The notes beneath the pieces are model-generated. The model made no database searches. It was not told the DNA's origin and was given only the letters and a program-made list of their open reading frames with translations. Shown one piece after another: positions 52,352-63,114 of a stretch of DNA of 64,000 bases (the stretch's first letter is position 1; the number at the start of each line of letters is the position of its first letter). Position numbers and translations under genes: made by a program. Source of the DNA: Candidatus Binatia bacterium (GTDB lineage: Bacteria > Desulfobacterota > Binatia > HRBIN30); the NCBI GenBank assembly GCA_937925685.1, contig CALAMI010000007.1, positions 62,001 through 126,000 of the forward strand, given 5' to 3'.

Positions 52352-52435
52352 TTACTTTTTCTTTTTGCTCGTGCTTGTCGACTTTTTCTTCGCTGGTGCC
52401 TTTTTCTTTGCTTTACTGGTCTTCGTTGCTGCCAT
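52352..52435 (-). CDS. Lysine-rich 27-residue microprotein
   Basis: The frame reads MAATKTSKAKKKAPAKKK followed by STSTSKKKK and stop: 27 residues, about half lysine, like the tail of histone H1 or the AlgP/Hc1-type nucleoid proteins. AAGGAGGT lies five bases before the ATG, one of the best ribosome sites in the window. A sigma-70-like promoter (TTGACT, 18 bases, TATAAG) lies about 100 bases upstream. The stop codon sits in a small AT-rich inverted repeat (AAAAAGT/ACTTTTT, 52342-52360). It is too short for normal gene finders. A role in DNA or RNA binding is inferred from composition alone. It is unlike all neighbours in composition. Confidence 0.65.
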   Translation of the reverse strand: MAATKTSKAKKKAPAKKKSTSTSKKKK

Positions 52436-52763
52436 ACCGACCTCCTTGTGACCAATTGGGGAGTGTCTTCACTCTGAGAACATCCCCGTCTCGAACTCTT
52501 TCTCCTCCCCTCCACAACCTCCACATCGGTTTCGCTTATACGGCAACTTGGGCTGACAAGTCAATAGGAGAATGGCATTTTGGAAATTTTTTTTTAAAAT
52601 CGATTGGTGCGGAAAAATGACCACTTGAGTGAAACTAAAACCTCGTTCCCAGTCTCGCAGGCTTCTCTGTAGGCAGTCGTTTTATCTGAATCCGAAGGGT
52701 ACCCCAATGGAATCCGGCCAAAATCTCAAGTCTTAACCTCAGGCGGTTTGTGGCTTTCTCGCT
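52436..52763. other. Leader and upstream region of the microprotein
   Basis: About 330 bases containing the microprotein promoter, its roughly 90-base leader, and an AT-rich run (TGGAAATTTTTTTTTAAAA) just upstream of the promoter that could be an UP-like element. The leader has a small hairpin (GAGTG-TCTT-CACTC, 52461-52474). A longer frame with a basic 82-residue product overlaps the microprotein in another phase; it is not supported by a ribosome site. Confidence 0.5.
52535..52564 (-). promoter_or_regulatory. Sigma-70-like promoter for the lysine-rich microprotein
   Basis: On the minus strand TTGACT (52564-52559) and TATAAG (52540-52535) are separated by 18 bases, a near-consensus housekeeping promoter. 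The predicted start of transcription is near 52528, leaving a leader of about 90 bases. It is the clearest promoter seen in the window. Confidence 0.55.
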
Positions 52764-54444
<1,681 letters not shown>

Positions 54445-54445
<1 letters not shown>

Positions 54446-55620
54446 TGTACGGTGGAGTCATCTGCTTGCAGGATCTGGGACTGCTCTTTACCCTGCGACA
54501 CATGGGTCACCTCGATCGATTGCGACGTCTGCGCGACGAGCTCTCGCAACTCTTCGTCGAACGCCAGGCGGTAATCGATGGTGCTCTGATCTGCCTGCTC
54601 GCCCGACACCACCTGCTGCTCGTTGGCCCCCCAGGTACGGCCAAATCCATGCTGGCGGATGAAATTTGCTCCCGTATCGAAGGGGCAAGGTATTTCCAGT
54701 GGCTGTTGACTCGCTTCTCCACTCCGGAGGAACTGTTCGGTGCGGTTTCCCTGAGTGGACTCGAGCAGGACGATTACCGGCGCGTGACCGTCGGAAAACT
54801 TCCCGAAGCTCATATCGCCTTTCTCGACGAAGTCTTCAAAGCCAATTCTTCCATTCTCAATGCTTTGCTCGCGATCATGAACGAGCGCCGCTTTCACAAT
54901 GGACGCGAAGTTCACGAGGTACCGCTCATCACCCTCTTTGGTGCGACCAACGAACTTCCAGAAGACGACGAGTTGCAAGCTCTTTACGATCGCTTCCTCG
55001 TACGCTTTACGGTGAGTTACATTGAGGACGACTTTCACTTTCTGCGGATGCTCGAAGGTCGGGCCCCGTCGCAACGCACAACGCTCTCTCTTGCTGAACT
55101 CCGCCGGCTGCAAGAGGCGGTCTTGGATGTTCAGGTTCCACCGAACATCTATCGTTGCCTTGCCGATCTGCGCCGCGAGCTGGCCCGCAAGCAAATCGTC
55201 GCGTCGGACCGCCGCTACCATCAATCCGTCTCGCTCCTCCGGGCTCACGCCTTGCTTCGTGGTTCTGGAACAGTTGCCGAGGAAGACTTGTTCTTCCTCG
55301 AACACGTGCTGTGGCGCGCTCCGACGGAGCAACCGGAGGTACGTGCCAGCATCCGCGGACTCCTACGCGGCTACGAAGACGAAGCCCGGGCGCTCTTGTT
55401 TCAAAGTCGGGAGATCGAGGAGTACGCCCACCGCCAATGGGAGAGTCACGAGCTGCGCAACCGAGCCGTGGTCGAGGCGCACACGAAACTACGGCAACTG
55501 TTGCGCAAGGTAAGTTCCATCGTTGAAGCCGCACGGGCCGCGGGGCGCCCGACGGAAACGGTCGAAGCTGTCCGCCGCGAAATTGAAGAAATTCAGAAGC
55601 GCATGTTGGAGACCCTGTGA
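54445..55620 (+). CDS. MoxR/RavA-like AAA+ ATPase
   Basis: The product has 391 residues. Walker A is GPPGTAKSMLA, Walker B IAFLDEVFKA, followed by SILNALLAIMNERRFHNG, sensor 1 FGATNELPE and the sensor 2 region. This spacing is typical of the RavA branch of the MoxR family. RavA-type ATPases work with a VWA-domain protein, ViaA, which is the next gene. They act as chaperones for metal- or membrane-associated complexes. The ATG overlaps the ftsB stop; an ATG 19 codons later is also possible. A helical C-terminal tail ends RREIEEIQKRMLETL. Confidence 0.9.
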
Positions 55621-55629
55621 TCTAGTCCA

Positions 55630-57216
55630 ATGAAAAAGACTCGGGACAAACAATGGCTCGCCCAGCCCATGATAACTGGGGCGACCACGCCGGCGGGCGA
55701 ACTTGCGCCGAACTGGATCGAGACCGACACATACGATGCGGCCGCATTCGCGGCTCTCGTCCGTGAGTCCCCCTCGCTGCAGAGGCTTGCCGACAGTGGG
55801 CAGAAACTGCTGCCTCACTTTGGCGCATTCCTGTTCGACCTTTATACCCTTCTTTACAAAACGACGATCGCGTTACGCAGCCCGGATCAGGTTCTTGCCA
55901 GCGCTGGACTGTATCGCGCGATCCTGGACATCATTTTGCGAGCTCCGGCCCTGGCGGTGCTGCGTGAGCGCACGGTGCTCGACGAGCGCCAAAGTGGATT
56001 GGGCGTGCTCCTCCTTGGCGAGCAAATTCTAGCTTTGCTGAGGTCAGAAAGATTGGTCCACCGCGCTCACATGCTCGACTACTGGAATCTCAACCACCAA
56101 GAGCGGGAACTGATGGAACTCGAAGAGCAGGCTTTCTCCGCCCGTGAGCTTGTCGAGAGTATTAGCGAACCCAAACGAGCCACCGCCGCTCAGCTTGCGG
56201 ACCAAATTGGAAGGCAAGCCTCCATCGTTGCACGCAGCCACTCCGTCAAAGCGCGCGACGTCGAGCGCACGACGCGCGAGGCTATCGAACGGAATTCGAA
56301 ACACTTGGAGAAAGGCGTGGGCGTCGTGGCGCTGGCAGCTACGAATGCGGAGCAGCATTGGCAAGAATGGCAAGACCAATGGGGTGGTCGCTTCGGACAG
56401 TCTCTCGGGCTGCAAATTGAACTGGGCAAGCGGCTGGCTAACAACCCGCGCCTACAAAAACTCGCTCGCTTGGTGGGTCGCATGCGCACACAAGCTTTTG
56501 CCCTGCGACAAAAGACCTTTGAGCGTGTCAATCAAGAAGTTCATGCCGTGGCGCGCGGGCACGACCTCAGCCGCCTGTTGCCATGCGAGCTCTCGGCCCT
56601 CGGCAATCCCTGGCGTAAACGCGATTTTGGGCGTCGGTTGCTGGAAGGCACACTTCTTCAATACGAACTGCGCGGTCCAGAACACAGCGGCCGTGGCCCT
56701 CTCGTGGTGTGTCTGGACGTGAGTTCGTCTATGTCGGGGGACAAAGAAATTTGGGCCAAAGCCGTCGCCCTGACCCTGCTTGACATCGCTCAACGCCAAA
56801 AGCGCTTGTTTCGGGTTATTTGCTTCGCCGCGAAGGACACCCCACTGCTAGAACTCGATCTCAACCCAGGCGTGCGCTACGCCGCGGACCCTCATCGGGT
56901 CCTCGACTTTGCTGGCTACTTCCCAGGAGGAGGTACGGACTTTCAAAAACCGCTCGACGCCGCGGTTGCTTGCCTCCGCTCGGCGAAATACCAGAAAGGC
57001 GACATTGTCTTCATTACCGACGGCGAATGTCAGTTCGAAGCTGGGTGGGTATCGGCCTTCCACGAGCAGAAACGCCGGTTGCATTTTCGGCTCTTTGCCG
57101 TGCTGATCGACGTAGGCTCGACGAGCCTAGCTGCCCTGGGCCAGGTCGTCGACCGGATGACCTCGGTGCGGCAACTCACTGCGGAAGCAGGGGCGCCGTT
57201 ATTTCTGGAGCTCTGA
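55630..57216 (+). CDS. ViaA-like VWA-domain protein
   Basis: The product has 528 residues. A long helical N-terminal region (residues 1-340) is followed by a C-terminal von Willebrand A domain with a complete MIDAS: LVVCLDVSSSMSGDKE (DxSxS), GGGTDFQKPLDAA (Thr) and VFITDGECQFE (Asp). This is the ViaA arrangement. It starts nine bases after the AAA+ gene, forming a RavA-ViaA-type pair; ViaA stimulates RavA ATPase activity in Escherichia coli. The link with ftsB upstream is only positional. The client is unknown. Confidence 0.9.
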   Translation: MKKTRDKQWLAQPMITGATTPAGELAPNWIETDTYDAAAFAALVRESPSLQRLADSGQKLLPHFGAFLFDLYTLLYKTTIALRSPDQVLASAGLYRAILDIILRAPALAVLRERTVLDERQSGLGVLLLGEQILALLRSERLVHRAHMLDYWNLNHQERELMELEEQAFSARELVESISEPKRATAAQLADQIGRQASIVARSHSVKARDVERTTREAIERNSKHLEKGVGVVALAATNAEQHWQEWQDQWGGRFGQSLGLQIELGKRLANNPRLQKLARLVGRMRTQAFALRQKTFERVNQEVHAVARGHDLSRLLPCELSALGNPWRKRDFGRRLLEGTLLQYELRGPEHSGRGPLVVCLDVSSSMSGDKEIWAKAVALTLLDIAQRQKRLFRVICFAAKDTPLLELDLNPGVRYAADPHRVLDFAGYFPGGGTDFQKPLDAAVACLRSAKYQKGDIVFITDGECQFEAGWVSAFHEQKRRLHFRLFAVLIDVGSTSLAALGQVVDRMTSVRQLTAEAGAPLFLEL

Positions 57217-58287
57217 AAAACTTCCCTCCAAGTCCGGCTTGCTGTGGCGAAGGATTGCTCGCTGTGGAACCTCTCTTTGCTGTTGACGGAGGCTCCGATG
57301 CTCCTGACGCGGCGTTCGCTGCGGCGATGACTTCGGCCTTTCGTTCATCGTTCGCGATCAACCTGTGTCTCCACCCACCGAGCCAACGCCAGCGTGCAAA
57401 ATGCCTGCAGAAGCCATGGTCAAGGTTACATCTGGATCCACCGTCACGCTCGCTTCTGGAGCGACGCGACGCAATCGCCAAGGAAGCTGCTCGTTTCATC
57501 CCTAGCGCGCTAACGGCACTGGCGGTTGGCGGCTCAGGACGTGCGCTCGGCTAAACAAGAGCTGACGCTACACCCTAACGTGGGTCTGCCTGGACTCGCC
57601 AGTGATCGCAAAGCACAGCCGATCCACGCTGAAGCTCGGGCAATCTTGCTTCCCTCGCCACCACGTCGGCACTGACGATACCCGCTCGAGTTGCGCTGTG
57701 GCCCGGATCGCGCCAAGCGGACACCCCTGCCACAGTGGAGCACGCCTTCGTGACCGAGCCTCAACAAAAGCTGCTCGCATTTGGCGCGATGGTGCAGCTG
57801 CAACTGGCTAGTAACGCCGCCACCGGCCGCTCGGATCCGTTCTCGCGCCCACGGCAGACACTCGCGCGCTCGGTCGCTGATCCTTCCCGTGCCCTCAAGC
57901 ACCCCGTATCCCGTTTAGGCCGTGGACGGTGACGGTGCGGCTGCAGCGGGCGCTGGGCAACACGCCGAAAACGGCTCGGCAGGGCGAAGGGCATCCTCTC
58001 GTGTGGCAACACATTTCCTTTTTACTGCCCCTCGCACCCGAGTCACGAAGCACAGTGCAATCAGACCGGCAGCGGCTTCGGGGAGCGCGAAATGGTAGCG
58101 AAAACCAAACCCCAAGTCAGTTGATTTGCTGGAGCGCTACAAGTCCCCGGCGACCTGCTGGACAAGCCCGCTGCCGTCACCGCGCCGGGAACACGACGCC
58201 TGCGCAATCAAGATTTTCCAACCGAAAAAACCGCTTGTGCCCATGTACCGACTTGAGGCAGCAGCGCTTCCACACGCCCCCGCGAAC
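57217..58287. other. Gene-free stretch of about 1.1 kb
   Basis: No intact gene is recognised between the ViaA-like gene and the radical SAM gene. The first 700 bases contain fragments that recall a decayed gamma-glutamyltransferase, described separately. The rest shows only short random-looking frames. Confidence 0.45.
57240..57932 (+). pseudogene. Possible decayed gamma-glutamyltransferase remnant
   Basis: In one plus-strand frame, broken by several stops, three stretches fall in the order expected for gamma-glutamyltransferase: AVDGGSDAPDAAFAAAMTS (like the GGNAVDAAVAAA N-terminus), GNLASLATTS (like GNAVSLTTT after the catalytic Thr) and LLAFGAMVQLQLASN followed by DPFSRPRQT (like the C-terminal MGG...QVLLN...DPQ..APR region). 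The whole spans about 0.7 kb against about 1.6 kb for a functional gene, so deletions would be needed. This is pattern reading only and may be chance. Confidence 0.25.
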
Positions 58288-59838
58288 TTAGGATTCCTGC
58301 GATATCATCTCCGGCTGCGGGGGGAAGCGCCGCAACTCTTCCAACAAAGCATCCAGGCGGCGGCTTGTCGCGCACATGTATTCGTACAGATGCTTATGCA
58401 ACAGTGCAAACGTGACTGCATCGCGCAGGGCGCGCGGCCGTCGCAGCAAAGTTTCCATGAGCAACGACAGTGTCATCCAGGCGCGCGCGGGCGAAGCACG
58501 AAGCACGCAGTACCAAAGAACCCGGAGGAAAATCTTGAAATCCTGCACCGAAGTCAGCAGGCGTGCGTGGGCGAGCTGGCCGCGGTTCAAGATAAAGTCC
58601 ATGACCCGACGTCGGTAGCTCCGGTAACTGTAAAGGCGACGCAGGAGTTGTTTGTAACCTTCGTAAAGCTCGGCCAGCGACATCCGCGCCGGAACAATGT
58701 TGGTGAAGACGAACTGGTCACCCACGGACTCCGCAATCAGACGTCCAGCCTGTTTGAGTCGCTCGTACAAAGGTGTCTTCGGCACCGCGTTCAACATGCC
58801 CGTCATCGATACCGGTATGCGCGCTTGCTGGATAAACTCGAACTGCTCATCAAAAATCGTCGGATCATCGTGATCGAACCCCACGATCATTCCCGCCATC
58901 ACTTCGATGCCCGCACGCTGAATGCGGTGGACTGCATCGAGCAAGCTTTCCCGGAGATTTTGCGTCTTGTGGGTTTCCTGCAAGCTCTCGCGCCGTGGCG
59001 ACTCGATCCCGATGAAAATCGTCGTAAAGTTCGCAGCTCGCATTAATGCGAGCAGTTCATCGTCCTGCGCCACGTTCAGGGTGACTTCGGTCATCATCTC
59101 GATTGGGTAACCGTTCTTCCGCTGCCATTCGGCTAAAGCTTTGAGGAGTTCTTTCGCCTCCTTCTTGTTGCCGATGAAGTTGTCGTCGACGACAAAAATA
59201 TTTCGCACTCCAAGACGGTGAATTTCTTCTACCTCAGCCATGACCTGTTGCACCGTTTTCGTTCGCGGGCGCCGGCCATACATGACAATGATGTCGCAAA
59301 ATTCGCAGTTGAACGGACATCCCCGGGCGAACTGAATGGTCATGGTGCGATAACGGTCCACCTTGAGTAAGTCGAACCGTGGCAGCGGTGAATCGCGCAA
59401 GTCGGGCTTTTCCACTTGGCGATACTCGGACTTCCAAATTCCCCGCTCGAAATCCTCGAGGAACTGCGGCCAGGTGTACTCCGCTTCATCTATGAAGACA
59501 ACGTCCACCTTGTCTCGCAACTCTTCTGGGCAAAGGGAAGCAAAGGGACCGCCGGCGACGACGACCTTACCGCGTTTGCGAAACTCGGCAGCCAACTCGA
59601 AAATGCGCTGCTTATGAATCACATATCCGGTGAGCCCGACAATGTCTGCATCAGTGTCGAAATCCACCTCTTCGACGTTTTCATCGCACAGGATCACCTC
59701 ATGTTTACGCGGAGTGATTCCAGCGACGGTCGGCAGCGACAAGTTGGGAAATACGCATTTCTTTCCCAAGCTGGGTAAAATGCGATCAAAGGTCCAAAAG
59801 GACTCGGGGTTTTTCGGAGCAATCAAGTAAATCTTCAT
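58288..59838 (-). CDS. B12-binding radical SAM protein, hopanoid-methylase (HpnP) type
   Basis: The product has 516 residues. N-terminal cobalamin-binding domain: FDRILPSLGKKCVFPNLSLP and DADIVGLTGYVIHKQRIFELA. The radical SAM core has the cluster CxxxCxxC at Cys174-Cys178-Cys181 (RGCPFNCEFCDII), then VRNIFVVDDNFIGNKKEA and GIESPRRESL. The C-terminal DUF4070-like helical part carries YSYRSYRRRVMDFI. This combination and length match the family that includes HpnP (hopanoid C-2 methylase), but many relatives act on other lipids. The substrate is not shown by the sequence. No hopanoid gene is nearby. It is isolated between gene-free stretches. Confidence 0.85.
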   Translation of the reverse strand: MKIYLIAPKNPESFWTFDRILPSLGKKCVFPNLSLPTVAGITPRKHEVILCDENVEEVDFDTDADIVGLTGYVIHKQRIFELAAEFRKRGKVVVAGGPFASLCPEELRDKVDVVFIDEAEYTWPQFLEDFERGIWKSEYRQVEKPDLRDSPLPRFDLLKVDRYRTMTIQFARGCPFNCEFCDIIVMYGRRPRTKTVQQVMAEVEEIHRLGVRNIFVVDDNFIGNKKEAKELLKALAEWQRKNGYPIEMMTEVTLNVAQDDELLALMRAANFTTIFIGIESPRRESLQETHKTQNLRESLLDAVHRIQRAGIEVMAGMIVGFDHDDPTIFDEQFEFIQQARIPVSMTGMLNAVPKTPLYERLKQAGRLIAESVGDQFVFTNIVPARMSLAELYEGYKQLLRRLYSYRSYRRRVMDFILNRGQLAHARLLTSVQDFKIFLRVLWYCVLRASPARAWMTLSLLMETLLRRPRALRDAVTFALLHKHLYEYMCATSRRLDALLEELRRFPPQPEMISQES

Positions 59839-61103
59839 TGGGGCCCTCCACGGGGTCTGAGTTGCCTATGTACCACCTCGGGGAGGCCGAGCGCTAGGGC
59901 TCGGAGGTGAAAGTGAGCCTGAGTGAGGTCACGGGGAAGAGCACTGGTCCTGAACCGCCGGGATCGAAGCTCGCCATCGAACGAAGAAGAGAAACAAGCC
60001 AACTCCCATGGGTCGCGCGCCACCCGGGACACCACCGGAAACCTCGATATTCGGTATATCCGGAACCCCCAACGCAGCATCACAGGTCGCGCCCCGCGTT
60101 TCACTGCGAACACAGCGAATCCAGCCGCCGATGGTGTTCTAGTGAGAAAGGGCACGCGAGTCGATATAGTGACCGGCACTTGGGGCGGCCGCAATCAACG
60201 CGCCCCCTACGAATGTTTTCCAGTGTTTACGATGCCGGGGGCGCCGTCTTGGGGAGGCGAGGTCGCACGATCCACAACGGTTTACGAAAGGATCCCTTAG
60301 AAAGCAGTGTGTACGGGTGAGAATGCCCTCTGAAAGCGTGTGAACTGTAAAAAAGAAAAATTCAGAAGCGCAGCTATCGGAGCCAAAGCCGATGTTCTCC
60401 TACTCAAGCCGACCCCACTCGAGCTGGCGAAAGCGTAACCCGATCGAGCTCGCCCCGTGGCTTCCGATGTGCGGGAAAAAGCTTTTACACCCCTCGTTTT
60501 CATCCTCGATCGATCAGCACGCCCCGTTTCTGCAGCAAGACGCTGCCAATCACTTATTGCATCTTCCAATTCCGAAGCCTTCGGGGGGCCCGGGGTTCGC
60601 TAAAGTGGCCTACCCAAGGTGACGGAAGTCCGACACGAGAGCGCTTGCACTAGGGAGCCTATTGCTCCATTCCCGTTCACGCGAGGTCTTGGCATTCTAA
60701 GCGGTTGTAACGGGGAAAAGGTCGGCTTGGTTGGCGCTCTGGAGGCGGGGTCGGGTTGAGCGCAGGTGCCCAGCACCCATTGGCGCCTCAACCAACGAAA
60801 CATCGCGCCGTGGGCGCCAGCTTGGAAGGCGAAGAAAGCTGACTTAAGGCTAGCCGCCAGCGTCCAGTGGGGAGGCTTTGCCTATGATGCGTCTGATCCC
60901 CTTCAAGCTCGAAAGGCCAGCCTGCAAAAGAAGAGGCAAGCAGGATTTCACAACTTCGCCGCCCTCGTTCGAGCGATGCTGGTCTATGTCAAGGGGTCGA
61001 CGGCGAAAGCGGCTCGTAATCCCAGGAACTCGCGCAACCTCGGCCGGTGCGAGGCATCCCGCGCTGGGGCCGAGGCTGACTGATCGCTGCGCGATCGATC
61101 ATC
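59839..61103. other. Gene-free stretch of about 1.3 kb
   Basis: The longest stretch without a gene in the window. Frames on both strands are short and of random character, and no RNA or repeat was recognised. It contains the radical SAM promoter region at one end and the 3' side of the ferredoxin operon at the other. Confidence 0.4.
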
Positions 61104-61394
61104 CTATGTTGCCCGGTGGCTATCGCGCTCAGCCCAGGCTTGCAGCTCCTTGATCCGAAGGTATCCCCCACTGGCCTGGACGAAGCCCTCGCGGCGAGCG
61201 TCGTGAATGGAAGAAACGGGGCAAAGAGGAACGCAAAAGCCACAGTCGATGCATTCCTCCAACTTGATCGCGAAACGCCCTAAAAAATCGCCTGTGACCG
61301 GGAATATGGCGTCGACCTTGCCCGGGCAAGCATGCTCACAAGCGCCGCACCCAATGCAGGTCTCGTCAATGTAAAAATGCCCGTGACGCGACAT
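61104..61394 (-). CDS. 2[4Fe-4S] ferredoxin
   Basis: The product has 96 residues. Two cluster motifs are complete: CIGCGACEHACP (Cys13, 16, 19, 23) and CIDCGFCVPLCP (Cys48, 51, 54, 58). A C-terminal extension of about 35 residues carries a basic helix (GYLRIKELQAWAERD). It is last in the operon after the SCP2-like gene, 17 bases beyond its stop. The obvious role is electron supply to the diiron oxygenase. No reductase gene is adjacent. The ATG at 61394 is chosen as the only start that keeps both clusters. An upstream in-frame extension would run through the SCP2-like gene. Confidence 0.88.
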   Translation of the reverse strand: MSRHGHFYIDETCIGCGACEHACPGKVDAIFPVTGDFLGRFAIKLEECIDCGFCVPLCPVSSIHDARREGFVQASGGYLRIKELQAWAERDSHRAT

Positions 61395-61411
61395 GGAGAT
61401 CGTCGATTCGT

Positions 61412-61909
61412 TTATGCGGCAAACCGCGTGCAGATGCGAGCCGACCCGTTGAAAAACTCCTGTAGGCTCTGCGCGTAACGAAAGTACAGATCGCGACGCA
61501 CTGGATCCTCCGATGTGACACGCATGGGAGTTCCCATATGAGTCAGGTAGTTCAGAGTTTGCTCCAAGTCCGGGCGCCCTTCGTTTCTCGCGATACTTTC
61601 CAACATGCCACGCCAGCTCGCCAAGGGCCCCTCGACACGGAAGTCTGCCCGATCTCGATCGTTCGCCGCCGGGATGCGCACGTCGACGACCCCGAACTCC
61701 TCGAACGTCACTTGCACAACGAAGGGGATGGGTTGCACATCGGTGACACAAAACTCGGCCACGCAGTCCATGTAGCCAAGGTGCTCGAATCGGGAACGCT
61801 GGCCATTGGCCTCGGCTGCAAGCAGCTCGAACCAACGTACGGAAGGAAACACCGCAGTCGAGAATGACTCCGACTGGGGAGAGTCCCCTTGCCACTTGTG
61901 GAGCATCAT
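61412..61909 (-). CDS. SCP2-like sterol/lipid-binding protein
   Basis: The product has 165 residues. The pattern is that of SCP2-type proteins: WFELLAAEANGQ, a central strand set (FVVQVTFEEFGVVDVRI), ADFRVEGPLASWRGMLESI, a late MGTPMRVTSED strand, and a final helix QSLQEFFNG. Such domains hold sterols, acyl-CoAs or other lipids in a hydrophobic tunnel. The ATG overlaps the stop of the diiron gene (ATGA). Lying between oxygenase and ferredoxin, it may present the lipid substrate. Recognition is by pattern; family assignment is moderate. Confidence 0.68.
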   Translation of the reverse strand: MMLHKWQGDSPQSESFSTAVFPSVRWFELLAAEANGQRSRFEHLGYMDCVAEFCVTDVQPIPFVVQVTFEEFGVVDVRIPAANDRDRADFRVEGPLASWRGMLESIARNEGRPDLEQTLNYLTHMGTPMRVTSEDPVRRDLYFRYAQSLQEFFNGSARICTRFAA

Positions 61910-63114
61910 GCGGCCACCCTCCACGGAGCCTCCATGGGCAGCACACAGCGCGGGCGACGATGGAAACCGGCACGCTCGCAACGTTGCAAATACTCATGGA
62001 TAAACATCGACCACACACGCATCATCCCCTCCATGCCGGCGTCGATTTTTTGCAGACCACCCCCGAGCAAGATGGCGATCGGCTCGACCAAAGTTGGCTC
62101 GGTAAACGCAGTTAAAATGACCTGCTCCCCCACATCGGCAAAGCGATGGAGCATCTCTTCCGCCTCTACCCGCTCGGGCTGGTGATCCAGCCACCACTGG
62201 AATTGCAGCACCCCGTAGGAAACGTGCCGGGCCTCGTCCTGCAAACAGCGACGGAAAATTTCCTTGTCCACATGTGTTTTGGCAATCATTTCCCCTGATC
62301 GAAACACGGACAACACCAATCCCTCGGCCAGAAGATTGAGCAGGAAGGTCCCCATCGTGTGGGTGGGCGCGTCCAAGATCGCCTTTAGAGCCCATTCTGC
62401 ACCGGGAGAGGAATGCAACAAGCCTCCACCCGCTAAAGCACGCTTACGGAACACTTCTTGATGCCGAGCCTCGTCCATGATCTGCGTCGACAGGAAACTC
62501 TTCACCTCGAGGTAATCTTGGGGAATTCGATACATCCATTTTGCCGGGAAGTCCCCAGCGACAAACTCCACCTCGGTAAGCCCCGTGCACAGCTGACAAG
62601 TAGCTTTTTCCAAATCTTCCGATAGGGGCTTCAGTTCGTGCCAAGGGATATCCCGGGTCGCATTCCACTGCCGTGCCTTTGCTTCTTCGTAAAGCGCCAT
62701 GACGTTTTCGGCCCACACTTCGTCTCGTTCCAACACGGTGTAGTCGTCGACCTCAGGCATGTCTTGGCGGTAACACTCTCGCACGGAGCCGCGTGGGGCG
62801 AAGTTGAGCCACGACGCCACTTCGGGCAGCTCGCCGTAACCAGGCAAGCGGTTAATGTCAGCATACAAAAGCCCGCGCGACGAGGGCTTCGCACGAGGTC
62901 CCCAGTGAGCCTGCGTCGTATCCATCCAATGAAGCGAAAACTGCCCGCGGGCCAAACGTTCCGCGTTTCGGTACAAGATTTCCATCCACCGCGTGTAACA
63001 CCGACGGAACTCAGCCTCGTACTCGTCGAGCACTTCCCCTTGAGGGCGGCGGCCCGACAAGGTGGCGACCACACTCCCGCTACTGCCCTTCTGCGCTTGC
63101 TGCACTCCTTGCAC
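61906..63114 (-). CDS. Ferritin-like diiron oxygenase
   Basis: The product has 402 residues. Two DEARH motifs (Asp214-His218 and Asp293-His297) give Glu/His ligand pairs. Glu181 or Glu183 and Glu264 lie in the right helices for a four-Glu two-His diiron site. The helical body resembles the ribonucleotide reductase-like/AurF group. Expected chemistry is O2-dependent hydroxylation, desaturation or N-oxygenation. The product is encoded with an SCP2-like protein and a ferredoxin, suggesting a lipid or sterol substrate. The GTG at 63114 has no good ribosome site; inner GTG codons are possible starts. A TetR gene is divergent, and a palindrome lies 40 bases upstream. Confidence 0.85.
   Translation of the reverse strand: MQGVQQAQKGSSGSVVATLSGRRPQGEVLDEYEAEFRRCYTRWMEILYRNAERLARGQFSLHWMDTTQAHWGPRAKPSSRGLLYADINRLPGYGELPEVASWLNFAPRGSVRECYRQDMPEVDDYTVLERDEVWAENVMALYEEAKARQWNATRDIPWHELKPLSEDLEKATCQLCTGLTEVEFVAGDFPAKWMYRIPQDYLEVKSFLSTQIMDEARHQEVFRKRALAGGGLLHSSPGAEWALKAILDAPTHTMGTFLLNLLAEGLVLSVFRSGEMIAKTHVDKEIFRRCLQDEARHVSYGVLQFQWWLDHQPERVEAEEMLHRFADVGEQVILTAFTEPTLVEPIAILLGGGLQKIDAGMEGMMRVWSMFIHEYLQRCERAGFHRRPRCVLPMEAPWRVAA

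Noticed and set aside
52276-52524. Basic 82-codon frame overlapping the lysine-rich microprotein
   Set aside because: No ribosome site at its ATG, while the alternate frame has a near-perfect one. Its Arg/Lys content follows from the microprotein's codons read out of phase.
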